NCBI GenBank assembly: GCA_903858935.1
Contig: CAIOKO010000061.1
Coordinates: forward strand, 27,919 to 91,918
Source of the DNA: an uncultured Schlesneria sp.
Lineage (GTDB): Bacteria; Planctomycetota; Planctomycetia; Planctomycetales; Planctomycetaceae
Reading direction: 5' to 3'
Length of the DNA stretch: 64,000 nt
Positions 56,168 to 64,000 of the stretch are shown one piece after another (positions within the stretch are counted from its first letter, which is position 1; each line of letters begins with the position of its first letter). The notes under the pieces were generated by a model that saw nothing but the letters and a program-made list of their open reading frames with translations, ran no database searches and was not told the origin of the DNA. Made by a program: the position numbers and the translations under genes.

Positions 56168-58087
56168 ATGCGACGCAATTGGACTCAACGGTTGTTTGCC
56201 TGGCTTCAGGGTCAACGAAATCATGTCGCCGGTCGACGATCCTCTCGACGCAGTCGAAACAACCCAGATCGATTGGGTGCCCTCGTCTCACGTCTTGAAG
56301 TGCTTGAGCCACGCAAGCTGTTGACGAATCTCATTGCGGTAAATGTCAGCAGCACAGCAATTGCGCTCAACGATATCAATCCCCCGAATACGAAGGCGTA
56401 TGACACGTTCGATGTTTCCTACACGGCCACGCAAGTCGTGCTGACGGCTCACACCGGAACGATGTTTCGAGTCAACGGCAAGGATTTGTCCACGTACACG
56501 GCCACGATCACAAGTCCCGTCGATTTGTCGATGAACCTGATTCGCTTCGGTAATACGGTCACCATTACCGGTGATGGAACGGCGAGTCTGAAGGGGTTGG
56601 ATATCAATCTTGGCGGCGGAACCAACAACAATGGCCTGACGTTGACCAAGGTCAATGCAAACTCCGTGAATATCCACAACGGCGGATTCGCCACGAACCT
56701 GGTCACCATCAATCAATCCACAATTAACAACGACCTGAATGTCAACCTGGGATTTCAAAGCGGAGATCACCTGGACCTGGAAAACACGACCGTCAAGGGA
56801 AATGTCAAATCCTGGGTCGGTCAATTGACCGTGAGCCATTCCACGATCACAGGTTCATTGACGGACTGGGAGCTCAGGCGCAACAGCTCCGTCGCTTCGA
56901 CAGCATCGACTTATACCGGCGCTGTGACAATCTTCCTGGGAGGGGACAGCGTCATCGGGATGTACGGTTCACCGGACGGACCAAGCCATTTCAACAGTAC
57001 CTTAACCGTAAACGGCCCTCACAATCGTAAGCCGACGATCTACGAAGCGACGAATTCCATCGTCACGGCCCTCACGCCGACCTTGAGAAACGTCAATGTC
57101 ACGACGCTTAAGGCAACCTTTACCGCCCCAACCGTGACCAACCAGACGGCAGCGACGGCCACTCCAACAGTCGAAGGAACGTATGATTCCGTCAATTCGC
57201 CAACATTGACGGTCGCCGTCAACGGCAAGACCTATAAGCTCGGAACCGACGCTCAACTGACAGCTCCGTCAGCAGGCAATTGGTCATTGAATTTGACCGG
57301 CGCTCCACTTACCGCTCAAACAACAACCGTGACGGCAACAGCCTACGATAAAAATGGTGACAGCTTGACCGGCACGGGGACCGTGACCAGCGAGCAAGCG
57401 GTCATCAACAGTTACCTGACGAAGAATGGTCTGACGGCGACAACGACAGCGTCCGGATTGAACTACGTTGTGACCACGCAGGGAACGGGGCCAGTTCCAG
57501 TGAAAGGCCAGACCGTCACGGCCAACTACACTGGTTGGATCTTGAATGCGGATGGAACCAAGGGGACTCAGTTTGATTCGAACACGAGTACAGCCGGCTT
57601 CCCATTCGTCGTGGGTGTTGGACAAGTAATTGCAGGATGGGATGAAGCATTCCAGTTGTTGGCGGTTGGAACGTCCGCAACGCTGTTGATTCCGTCGTCA
57701 TTGGCGTACGGACCTACGGGGAATGGCTCAATCCCAGCCAACAGCATCTTGATCTTCGATGTGAAAGTGCTTGCCGCGCTCAATACTCCGGTCGTGAATT
57801 CGCTGACCAGTGCCGGAACGACTCCAACAATCACCGGGACTTGGGATTCCGTCAATGAACCGAGCCTTGCGGTCACTGTCACAAGCGGGGCCAATGGCAG
57901 CAGCACGACCTACACGCTCGGTGGGTCAGCAACGACCGATAAACAACTGACGTCCCCGTCAGCCGGGAACTGGTCGTTGAATTTGACGGGCACTCCATTA
58001 ACCGCAGCAACGACGTACGACGTCTCCGCGAAAGGGACAAGCACCAGCGGTTATACCGCGACAGGTAAGGGGACAGTGGCAACCTGA
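56168..58087 (+). CDS. Surface protein with two Ig-like repeats around an FKBP prolyl isomerase domain
   Basis: A 639-residue protein. The N-terminus is basic and contains LEVLEPRKLLTN (about 42-53), a planctomycete surface-protein motif similar to LEPRxLLS. Residues 55-310 are beta-rich with many Asn/Thr. An Ig-like unit (TPTVEGTYDSVNSPTLTVAVN through APSAGNWSLNLTGAPLTAQT) precedes and another closely similar one (TPTITGTWDSVNEPSLAVTV through SPSAGNWSLNLTGTPLTAAT) follows a central FKBP domain at about 415-540, seen in TVTANYTGWIL, FPFVVGVGQVIAGWDEA and LIPSSLAYGPTGNGSIPANS. An isomerase in an exported adhesin is unusual. It may fold or bind extracellular proteins. No anchor is seen at the C-terminus. 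Confidence 0.8.
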   Translation: MRRNWTQRLFAWLQGQRNHVAGRRSSRRSRNNPDRLGALVSRLEVLEPRKLLTNLIAVNVSSTAIALNDINPPNTKAYDTFDVSYTATQVVLTAHTGTMFRVNGKDLSTYTATITSPVDLSMNLIRFGNTVTITGDGTASLKGLDINLGGGTNNNGLTLTKVNANSVNIHNGGFATNLVTINQSTINNDLNVNLGFQSGDHLDLENTTVKGNVKSWVGQLTVSHSTITGSLTDWELRRNSSVASTASTYTGAVTIFLGGDSVIGMYGSPDGPSHFNSTLTVNGPHNRKPTIYEATNSIVTALTPTLRNVNVTTLKATFTAPTVTNQTAATATPTVEGTYDSVNSPTLTVAVNGKTYKLGTDAQLTAPSAGNWSLNLTGAPLTAQTTTVTATAYDKNGDSLTGTGTVTSEQAVINSYLTKNGLTATTTASGLNYVVTTQGTGPVPVKGQTVTANYTGWILNADGTKGTQFDSNTSTAGFPFVVGVGQVIAGWDEAFQLLAVGTSATLLIPSSLAYGPTGNGSIPANSILIFDVKVLAALNTPVVNSLTSAGTTPTITGTWDSVNEPSLAVTVTSGANGSSTTYTLGGSATTDKQLTSPSAGNWSLNLTGTPLTAATTYDVSAKGTSTSGYTATGKGTVAT

Positions 58088-58112
58088 TCAGCGAAAGATC
58101 ATTTCGCAAATC

Positions 58113-58880
58113 TTACTGCGTCCGTCTTAATCGCCACGGGACCTCGAGCCCGTGGCGATCCATCAAGCTTGAGTTATCCAGCACTTGTTCGACCGGGCCA
58201 TCTGCCTTCAGTTCCCCCCCGTCCAGCACGAGGACTCGCTGACAAAGCTCAAGCGCAAAATCGAGGTCATGTGTTGCAATGATTTGAGTCCCTGGAAAAG
58301 TCCGCAGGATTTCCAAAAGCTGGCGCCGTGCTCGTGGGTCAAGATTGCTGGTCGGTTCGTCCAGCACCAGAATGGCCGGTTCGCAGGCAAACACGCCCGC
58401 CAGACAGACTCGCTTTCGCTCCCCGGTACTCAACTGCGATGGGTTGCGAGGCCCATGTTCGGGCATCCCCACCGCTAAAAGACTACGATTGACCCGGTTC
58501 AAAATTTCATCCTGATCCAGACCCAGGTTCAGCGGACCAAACGCCACATCTTCGCGAACGGTGGGACAGAACAACTGGTCATCAGGGTCTTGAAATAAAA
58601 ATCCAATTTGCCGCCGCACCTCGCGCAATCGCCCTTTGGTCACCGGCTGCGACTTGATGAAGACCTGAGCATCGCCATCGTTAATGACTGACGCAGCAGG
58701 CAAAAGACCGTTCAAATGCATCAATAAGGTTGACTTGCCAGCCCCGCTGGGGCCAACGAGCGCAACCCGTTCTCCATCAGAAATGGAACAAATTACATCG
58801 TTCAAGGCCGTGCGTCCGCTTGGGTAACGAAACGTCAGCCCCTTCAGTTCGATGGCGGTCAAAATCGTAGAATCAGTCAT
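58113..58880 (-). CDS. cbiO: Cobalt/nickel ECF transporter ATPase
   Basis: A 255-residue ATPase. Walker A GPSGAGKST, signature LSTGERKRVCLAGV and Walker B ILVLDEPTSNLD are present; the Q-loop region reads GFLFQDPDDQLF, characteristic of CbiO/EcfA. It powers metal import with CbiQ and CbiM. Its ATG overlaps the cbiQ stop by four bases (ATGA), and it is the last gene of the operon. Confidence 0.92.
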   Translation of the reverse strand: MTDSTILTAIELKGLTFRYPSGRTALNDVICSISDGERVALVGPSGAGKSTLLMHLNGLLPAASVINDGDAQVFIKSQPVTKGRLREVRRQIGFLFQDPDDQLFCPTVREDVAFGPLNLGLDQDEILNRVNRSLLAVGMPEHGPRNPSQLSTGERKRVCLAGVFACEPAILVLDEPTSNLDPRARRQLLEILRTFPGTQIIATHDLDFALELCQRVLVLDGGELKADGPVEQVLDNSSLMDRHGLEVPWRLRRTQ

Positions 58881-59539
58881 CGTGACTTTCTCGGATCATC
58901 GCCAAGAAACCGGGGCGAACCGTCCCATCCCCTGGCAAGCATGGCGTGATGGGTTCGCTCGGCCCGTTCCATCGCGCGCAACAGCAACAACCCAATCAAC
59001 TGAGCATTCGTTGTCCAACGTGTCATGAGTGAACTGCGACCAAAGTCTCGCGCGTCACGCGCATGACGAAGTCGAGCGAGTTCATCCCACAGAATAAAAA
59101 TATAGCGATACATAAAGGCCAGCATTGCGACCATCAATACCGGGCATCGCCATCGAAGAAGAGTCGTCAGCAGCTCCGGGAACGGCAGGACGTGAATCAG
59201 CCACAGTCCCGCTAGAAACGAAACAGTACATCGCAACCACAGCCCCAGCATCCAGGACCAGGCCGCCCCCTGATCCATCTGCGTGATAGGAACAGACAAG
59301 CCAAACACCAGCAGCATTGGCAGGAACAGTGCCAGCCGTCGGGCCAGGTACCCGATCGTCGCACCCGCAATACTCAAACCAGCAAACACAACGGCCAGCA
59401 AAAGGCCTTGCGCCGGCCAATTTTCAAGCGGAATGAGGCTCGCTAAAACGATCACGGCTAGCGTTAACCCAAGCTTCCAACCGGAAGAAATCGCATGACA
59501 CGGACTGATGGCATCGTTGTTTTGTGAACTAGCTGGCAT
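58877..59539 (-). CDS. cbiQ: Cobalt/nickel ECF transporter transmembrane protein
   Basis: A 220-residue protein from the ATG at 59539, which overlaps the cbiM stop by 11 bases; the longer frame from 59719 was rejected as its extra 60 residues repeat cbiM sequence in another frame. It has about five helices (LGLTLAVIVLASLIPLEN, GLLLAVVFAGLSIAGATIG, LFLPMLLVFGLSVPITQ) and the coupling motif MERAERTHHAMLARGWDG at the end, the A-R-G signature of CbiQ/EcfT that contacts the ATPase. Confidence 0.9.
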   Translation of the reverse strand: MPASSQNNDAISPCHAISSGWKLGLTLAVIVLASLIPLENWPAQGLLLAVVFAGLSIAGATIGYLARRLALFLPMLLVFGLSVPITQMDQGAAWSWMLGLWLRCTVSFLAGLWLIHVLPFPELLTTLLRWRCPVLMVAMLAFMYRYIFILWDELARLRHARDARDFGRSSLMTRWTTNAQLIGLLLLRAMERAERTHHAMLARGWDGSPRFLGDDPRKSR

Positions 59540-60515
59540 GACCACCGTCCGCCGCCAATGACTGCAAATTCCACCGAGCCGCTTTTCCAACGGCCAATGC
59601 GATTGCGAACACGACCAGTGTTCCGATGAGACCTGCCGATGAAGTCGCCAGCATCGACCAGCCCATTCGTTCCAACAACGGAACTTCATAACCATCCAGA
59701 AACAACCCCGGCCGTTCAATGCCCAGCGTTTCGATCCCCGTCGATTCCGCGACCTTGTCCAGGCCGTCAGGATAATCCGATTTCAGCGGCGAAAGAATCG
59801 CCGCCACAGCGAGTGCGGCCATCAAGCCTGCCACAACAAAACGACCAACATCCGAAACCCGTCCCGCTGACGCAGGTGTCGGAATCAAGTCGGGTCGCCG
59901 CGACAACACGAAACTCAACACCGTTCCCGTAATCAACGCTTCGCCAACCCCAATCAAAGCGTGGTACAGCACCATCAATGTAAAAATACCGCTCAGGCTG
60001 AACTCTTTCGAACCAGCAGAAAATCCGAATTCAACGCAAAACAACGCGGCTGCGGCAAGCACCGAGAGCCACGCCGCAATCACCGCAGCGGGAAGTGCAG
60101 CGACACTCCCATTACCAAGCCACTTCCTCAGCGTCGTATAAATCGCATAACCGCCCCACGACCCGATCACGCCCATATTCAGAACATTGGCACCCAGCGA
60201 CAACAATCCGCCGTCATTAAACAACACCGCCTGCACCATCAACACCAGCGTAATCGCCAGACAGCCTGCCCACGGCCCAAGAATCACCGACGCCAGAACG
60301 CCACCCAACAAATGGCCTGACACAGGCAGCCCAATCAGGGGAAAATTCACCATCTGACCCGCAAACACCACCGCAGCCAGCATCCCCGTCAGCGGCACCG
60401 CGCGATCCTCCAGATCGATCCGAAGTTTACGCAAGCTGTACCCGACCGCAGCCAGGCTAACCAGCCCCGTCACAAGACAAACCTCCGGCCCAAGTATCCC
60501 ATCCCTAATATGCAT
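59529..60515 (-). CDS. cbiM: Cobalt/nickel ECF substrate-binding protein CbiM with fused C-terminal CbiN-like part
   Basis: A 328-residue protein. The start MHIRDGILGP provides the N-terminal Met and H2 needed for metal binding in the CbiM/NikM family, and PVSGHLLGGVLA and NVLNMGVIGSWGGY are family motifs. The first 220 residues have about seven helices. The last 100 residues, with LSPLKSDYPDGLDKVAE, match the PDGLE-type, CbiN-like extension, so the small CbiN component is fused. First gene of cbiM-cbiQ-cbiO. Ni and Co specificity cannot be separated by eye. Confidence 0.92.
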   Translation of the reverse strand: MHIRDGILGPEVCLVTGLVSLAAVGYSLRKLRIDLEDRAVPLTGMLAAVVFAGQMVNFPLIGLPVSGHLLGGVLASVILGPWAGCLAITLVLMVQAVLFNDGGLLSLGANVLNMGVIGSWGGYAIYTTLRKWLGNGSVAALPAAVIAAWLSVLAAAALFCVEFGFSAGSKEFSLSGIFTLMVLYHALIGVGEALITGTVLSFVLSRRPDLIPTPASAGRVSDVGRFVVAGLMAALAVAAILSPLKSDYPDGLDKVAESTGIETLGIERPGLFLDGYEVPLLERMGWSMLATSSAGLIGTLVVFAIALAVGKAARWNLQSLAADGGHAS

Positions 60516-60524
60516 CTTTTAATG

Positions 60525-60741
60525 CTCGCGACAATGAATGTGGCACCGTTCAGAGACTATCTCCGCGGGCTTCGTCTACTCTAACAGAGAAGGTTTGTTA
60601 ACGCTCGCGACATTGAATGTGGCACCGTTCAGAGACCGTCTCCGCGGGTTTCGCCTAATCTAACAGAGAAGGTTTGTTAACACTCGCGACATTGAATGTG
60701 GCACCGTTCAGAGACCGTCTCCGCGGGTTTCGCCAACTCTA
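60525..60741. repeat. Three tandem 79-bp repeats upstream of cbiM
   Basis: CTCGCGACA begins copies at 60525, 60604 and 60683, spacing exactly 79 bp. Each copy continues with GAATGTGGCACCGTTCAGAG and a short hairpin (GAGAC-C-GTCTC in copies 2 and 3, weaker in copy 1). The third copy is cut short after CGCCAACTCTA. They lie directly upstream of the cbiM start, so they may be regulatory (metal-responsive operators or leader RNA); an accidental tandem duplication cannot be excluded. The rest of the gap to 60871 holds nothing. Confidence 0.85.
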
Positions 60742-60871
60742 AATGTAACGTTGTTGTGTCAATGCTCGAAGAAACGAACAAAGCATCCTTAAGGGATTCT
60801 TTGAGTCGTATGAAACACATACTCTAGTCAGTAAGGTTTTCACAGTACCAGCCGACAGGAAAGATTTTTCA

Positions 60872-62140
60872 CTAACCCAGGCATTCCGAGATCGCATCTT
60901 GCAATCGTCGATCGAATCCCGAGATTTGCAGATCGGCAACAAGGTTCTTGGCGCGTTGAGCATATCCTTCCTTTTGAGTGACCGATTTGAGCGCCTTTGT
61001 CAGTCTTGCGACGTTTAAACGACGAGCGGGAATCGAGATTCCGACACCCAGTTCGACGAGACGTCGGGCGTTGTCCGGCTGATCGTGAGCAAACGGAACC
61101 AGGATTTGCGGGCGACCTGATGCCAGAGCCTGGCCGGTCGTTCCGATTCCACACTGATGGACAATCACCGCACCCCGAGGGAACAGCTTTGAGAATGGCT
61201 CGTAATTCGAGACATGAATGTTCGGGTCTGTCATCGCCGCCGAGGGAACTCGACGCGGGTTCTTACCCACCAGAAAGACGGCTCGAAGACCAAGCCGTTT
61301 GACCGCTTCGTAGGCGATTTCAAAATAATTCGTCTCCATCTTCACGATGGCCGTTCCCAGCGTGAAGATGACTGGCGGAGATCCTGCATCCAGAAATTGC
61401 TGAAGTTCCGCTGAGATGTCACTTGTCGTCTCTTCATCGAACAGTGGAAAACCAATTTGTTTGACTCGGTCCGGCCAATCTGGTTGAGCGGGTGCGAATG
61501 ACGAAGGAAACAGTGCCAATGTTCCAAACGAAGAAAACCCATCGATCAGCACGTTTTTCGGTGAAGCAGGCAGGCCAACCCGAGTTCGCAATTCATCGAT
61601 CGGTTTCAGCCAGCTTCGAGTAGGTCTTGCCAGCAGTTTAAGAACCCCGCCTGCGATCGTCGGACCGAGATGCTTGAGCCGTGGAAGTAATGTCATGAAT
61701 CCGAGTGCCGGAGGATCATACGCCGAAAAGAACGGGGATGGCTGAAGAGCACACGACATCCATGGTATCCCCAGTTCTTCCGCGACGATCGGCGTGGCAA
61801 ACGTCAGCACATGCGAAATCATCAGATCGTGACCGACGGCGATCTCTTTGATTGTTTTGTATCCCTCATCGAGATACGGCAGGATCAAAGTCCGAACGAT
61901 GAACTGCGTCCCGTGCAGTGAATGATTGGCTTTTGCCGCCCAGGATTCTTGCGGCCCAAGTTCGTCAAGCCCCGGTTTGATTGGGACAAACCGCACCCCG
62001 ATCCGCTCGACGTATTCGCGATAATCCTCATGCGTGGCGAGCGTGACGTCATCACCACGCCCCTTCAGCACGCGAGCGATTGCCAGGTAAGGATGCAAAT
62101 CCCCATAAGACCCGAAGGTCGTCAACAAGATCTTGGACAC
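60872..62140 (-). CDS. GT1-family (UGT/MGT-like) glycosyltransferase
   Basis: A 422-residue GT-B enzyme. The N-terminal MSKILLTTFGSYGDLHPYLAIARVLKGRGDDVTLATH is the acceptor-side opening of the family. The C-terminal half contains the sugar-nucleotide site: RGAVIVHQCGIGTTGQALASGRPQILVPFAHDQPDNA, with the H-G..T and DQ motif. It resembles rhamnosyl- and macrolide-glycosyltransferases, which glycosylate lipids or small molecules. It stands alone on the minus strand, next to the cbi region. Confidence 0.9.
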   Translation of the reverse strand: MSKILLTTFGSYGDLHPYLAIARVLKGRGDDVTLATHEDYREYVERIGVRFVPIKPGLDELGPQESWAAKANHSLHGTQFIVRTLILPYLDEGYKTIKEIAVGHDLMISHVLTFATPIVAEELGIPWMSCALQPSPFFSAYDPPALGFMTLLPRLKHLGPTIAGGVLKLLARPTRSWLKPIDELRTRVGLPASPKNVLIDGFSSFGTLALFPSSFAPAQPDWPDRVKQIGFPLFDEETTSDISAELQQFLDAGSPPVIFTLGTAIVKMETNYFEIAYEAVKRLGLRAVFLVGKNPRRVPSAAMTDPNIHVSNYEPFSKLFPRGAVIVHQCGIGTTGQALASGRPQILVPFAHDQPDNARRLVELGVGISIPARRLNVARLTKALKSVTQKEGYAQRAKNLVADLQISGFDRRLQDAISECLG

Positions 62141-62950
62141 TCAGGCTTCGTCTTTCTGAGAAACGAGTAGTTCAAGGACAAAATCAGGCAACAAGCAGGC
62201 CGCAGTAATTCAACGAACGGCGAAGACCAATTAGGGTATTTCAACCTGAAACGCCAAGTACCCCATATTATCAGTCTACCGACGATTCGAAAGAGAGGTT
62301 CAGGGGCATGTTGCCGACGAACCCAAACTTGAGAGTCACTCTTGATCGGCCGCGATGCTGCTAGCATCGGTAGCGTGGCCGACGCTGCTAGCATCGGAAC
62401 CGATCAGCAAGAAGCGTCCAAATTTTCAGTGCAGTGACAAAGGCGTTCTTTTTTCTTCGGTCTAAATTCCTCACTTTCCGCCGTAGCACGATGAGGCGGG
62501 AGCCAATTTGGTAACCGGCGATACTGAATTGTGACATCATCTGTGAGCACGAAAGACTCATATTTTGGCCGATGGACAGCAAACCAAAAGGACACATCTC
62601 TAAACACGTTGATTAAGAATTTTCTGAAATCACACTTGATAATGCCGCAGACGACGACCATCCCATGTCATTACTTCCAAAAAATCAGGAAGAATGTGTT
62701 TGACACCTGGTCACCAGAGAACTTTTCCTGAGCACTTTCCAAACGTTAAGAAGGCACCTCGTTTTTCCCGTTGACACAACATAACGTTTTTTGTATTTTT
62801 ATGTCGTCACACTTGACAATATGAAGGCCCGGACTTCGTTCGTAGCTTCGAATCCTCTTTTCGAGGCGCGGCGAGCCGAAGCGGCTCGAAACTACTTTCG
62901 AGTAAGGTGAAAGGCAAATACTTCGTGAATTCACATCCAATGCTCGCCTG
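62141..62950. other. Gene-free interval with a short direct repeat
   Basis: No gene-like frame was found. GATGCTGCTAGCATCGG (62354-62370) and GACGCTGCTAGCATCGG (62381-62397) are direct repeats, each containing a small dyad GATGCT/AGCATC (first copy perfect). The region beyond 62600 has AT-rich stretches and no further elements that I can support. Confidence 0.5.
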
Positions 62951-62954
62951 GGAG

Positions 62955-64000
62955 GAATGAAGCGATTCGAACTCGATCAAACTCGAACAAACTGCGACAC
63001 CAAATTTCGCGGCGACGGGATGACAGCAGAACGGATGAGAAGATTTTTGAACAGAAGGTAAGGAAGGTCACGAAGGGAAGAGAATCACAGTTGACCTTCG
63101 GTCGTGGCGCGGAGTCGGGAAACCACTCGCACAACTGGGGATTCGATCGAACTGCGTCGAACTCGATCAAACTCGAACACCCCGAAAAACGGGGGGAAAT
63201 GATTGCCAAAACCCTATGAATTACGGGGAATGATCGAAGTCGAACAAACTTGATCAAACTGTGACACCAAATCTTGTGACGGCTTGGTGACAGCAGAACG
63301 GATGAGAAGATTTTTGAACAGAAGGTAAGGAAGGTCACGAAGGGAAGAGAATCACAGGTGACCTTCGGTCGTGGCGCGGGGTCGGGAAACCACTCGCATA
63401 ACTGGCGTGTCGGACGAACTCGATCGAACTGCGACAAACTCGAACGAACTCAAACACCCCAAAAAACGGGGGAAATGATTGCCAAAAAGCCTATAACTTA
63501 CGAGGAATGGTCGAAGTCGAACAAACTCTGACACTAAATTTCGCGGCGAGGGGATTAAGGCCGAATCGAAGAGAGGATTTTGAACAGAAGTTAACAAAGG
63601 TCACGAAGGGAAGAGAATTGCAGACGAGCAGAATGTCGTCAGAACTGACTGGGCAAATCGGGTTGCATGCGCTCTTCTGAATTCCTTTGTTACCTTCGTT
63701 AACTTCTGTTCAAATGTCTTTGTGTTTCCCGATTGTGGCGTCCCTCTTGGTTTCTGGCAGGAGATCAAGGCCTTGGCGCCGGTAGCAGTTTTTTTCGAAC
63801 TCGATCGAACTGCGACAAACTCGAACACCCGAAAAAAACGGGGGACATGATCGCTAAAACCCTATGAATTACAGGGAATGGTCGAAGTCGAACAAACTTG
63901 ATCAAACTGTGACACCAAATCTTGTGACGGCTTGGTGACAGCAGAACGGATGAGAAGATTTTTGAACAGAAGGTAAGGAAGGTCACGAAGGGAAGAGAAT
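62955..64000. repeat. Degenerate repeat array running off the right edge
   Basis: A 70-nt unit, from TGACAGCAGAACGGATGAGA to AGAATCACAG, occurs at 63021-63090, 63288-63357 and 63936 to the edge (there cut), and in decayed form at 63577-63623. Between them are phrases such as CTCGATCAAACTCGAACAAA, CACCCCGAAAAACGGGGG and CCCTATGAATTACGGGGAAT repeated with changes. An inverted copy of GAACAGAAGTTAAC lies near 63695-63712. Open frames here repeat peptides in step with the DNA and are not accepted as genes. No cas genes or CRISPR-like spacing is seen. Confidence 0.8.

Noticed and set aside
55839..56324. 161-codon plus-strand open frame
   Set aside because: Crosses into the surface-protein gene in another frame, lacks a family match and has no ribosome binding site.
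59540..59719. Upstream extension of cbiQ
   Set aside because: The added residues lie inside cbiM on the same strand in another frame and look unlike CbiQ.
60525..60741. Cobalamin riboswitch upstream of cbiM
   Set aside because: No B12-box-like sequence was recognised and the region is a plain tandem repeat; an Rfam covariance scan would be decisive.
62931..64000. Long minus-strand open frames in the repeat array
   Set aside because: The peptides repeat in step with the DNA repeats (SLPFVTFLTFCSKIF units), which points to repetitive DNA rather than protein.
62955..64000. Possible CRISPR array
   Set aside because: Repeats are 70 nt, unevenly spaced at about 270 to 650 bp and degenerate, with no short spacers or cas genes.

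Overview
The window looks like a chromosomal segment of a planctomycete. The evidence is a cluster of families that are expanded in or nearly restricted to that phylum: a 1,037-residue PSCyt1/DUF1549/DUF1553 cytochrome-type protein followed directly by a Tat-exported DUF1501 protein, a second DUF1501 protein, a prepilin-like DUF1559 protein next to a small carboxypeptidase-regulatory-like lipoprotein, a one-enzyme sulfatase, and a surface protein with an LEPRKLL-type N-terminal motif. Genus cannot be fixed from the sequence alone. No phage, integrase, complete insertion sequence, rRNA or CRISPR array was found; one tRNA is present.

Layout. 1-1087: 3' part of a sulfotransferase/glycosyltransferase fusion. 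1253-7206: an iron-sulfur assembly operon, sufR-nuoB-sufC-sufB-sufD-Rieske-sufT, all on the plus strand and closed by a strong terminator; no SufS cysteine desulfurase is in it. 7320-12759 (minus): an inorganic-carbon uptake island with an SbtA-type bicarbonate transporter, a SulP/BicA-like transporter, three paralogous two-helix membrane proteins and a fourth one-helix protein. 12760-14554: almost 1.8 kb without a credible gene. 14555-28673: a secreted beta-helix protein, a molybdopterin oxidoreductase, a frameshifted SUKH (SMI1/KNR4) gene, an orphan histidine kinase, a C13-like protease lipoprotein with an EF-hand next to a YfhO-like membrane protein, a small Tat-exported protein, a sulfatase and a DUF1501 protein. 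29078-34212: a membrane-anchored spermidine-synthase-like protein, then a LolD/MacB-type ATPase and a TolC-type outer-membrane protein. 34335: tRNA-Leu(UAG). 35062-43186: the DUF1559/lipoprotein pair, the DUF1553-DUF1501 pair and a secreted SPOR-like protein. 43594-52967: a thioredoxin-trypsin fusion, the ferrous iron system feoA-feoA-feoB, an exported transglutaminase-like protein, a TlpA-type thioredoxin and an unknown membrane protein. 53501-62140: a lone FliN-like protein, an ArnT/PMT-type glycosyltransferase, a surface protein with an embedded FKBP domain, the cobalt/nickel ECF transporter cbiM-cbiQ-cbiO behind three 79-bp tandem repeats, and a GT1 glycosyltransferase. 62141-64000: non-coding sequence, mostly degenerate repeats running off the right edge.

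How the parts relate. Metal handling recurs: Fe-S assembly (suf), Fe2+ uptake (feo) and Co/Ni uptake (cbi). The carbon-uptake island is the most unusual cluster because it joins two unrelated bicarbonate transporter families with a small membrane-protein family repeated three times; I infer that these small proteins are accessory subunits or regulators. Intergenic regions hold many hairpins and short repeats (7755, 19334, 25567, 25626, 41668, 48670, 60525, 62355, 62955). All family assignments come from reading the translations; no database search was possible.
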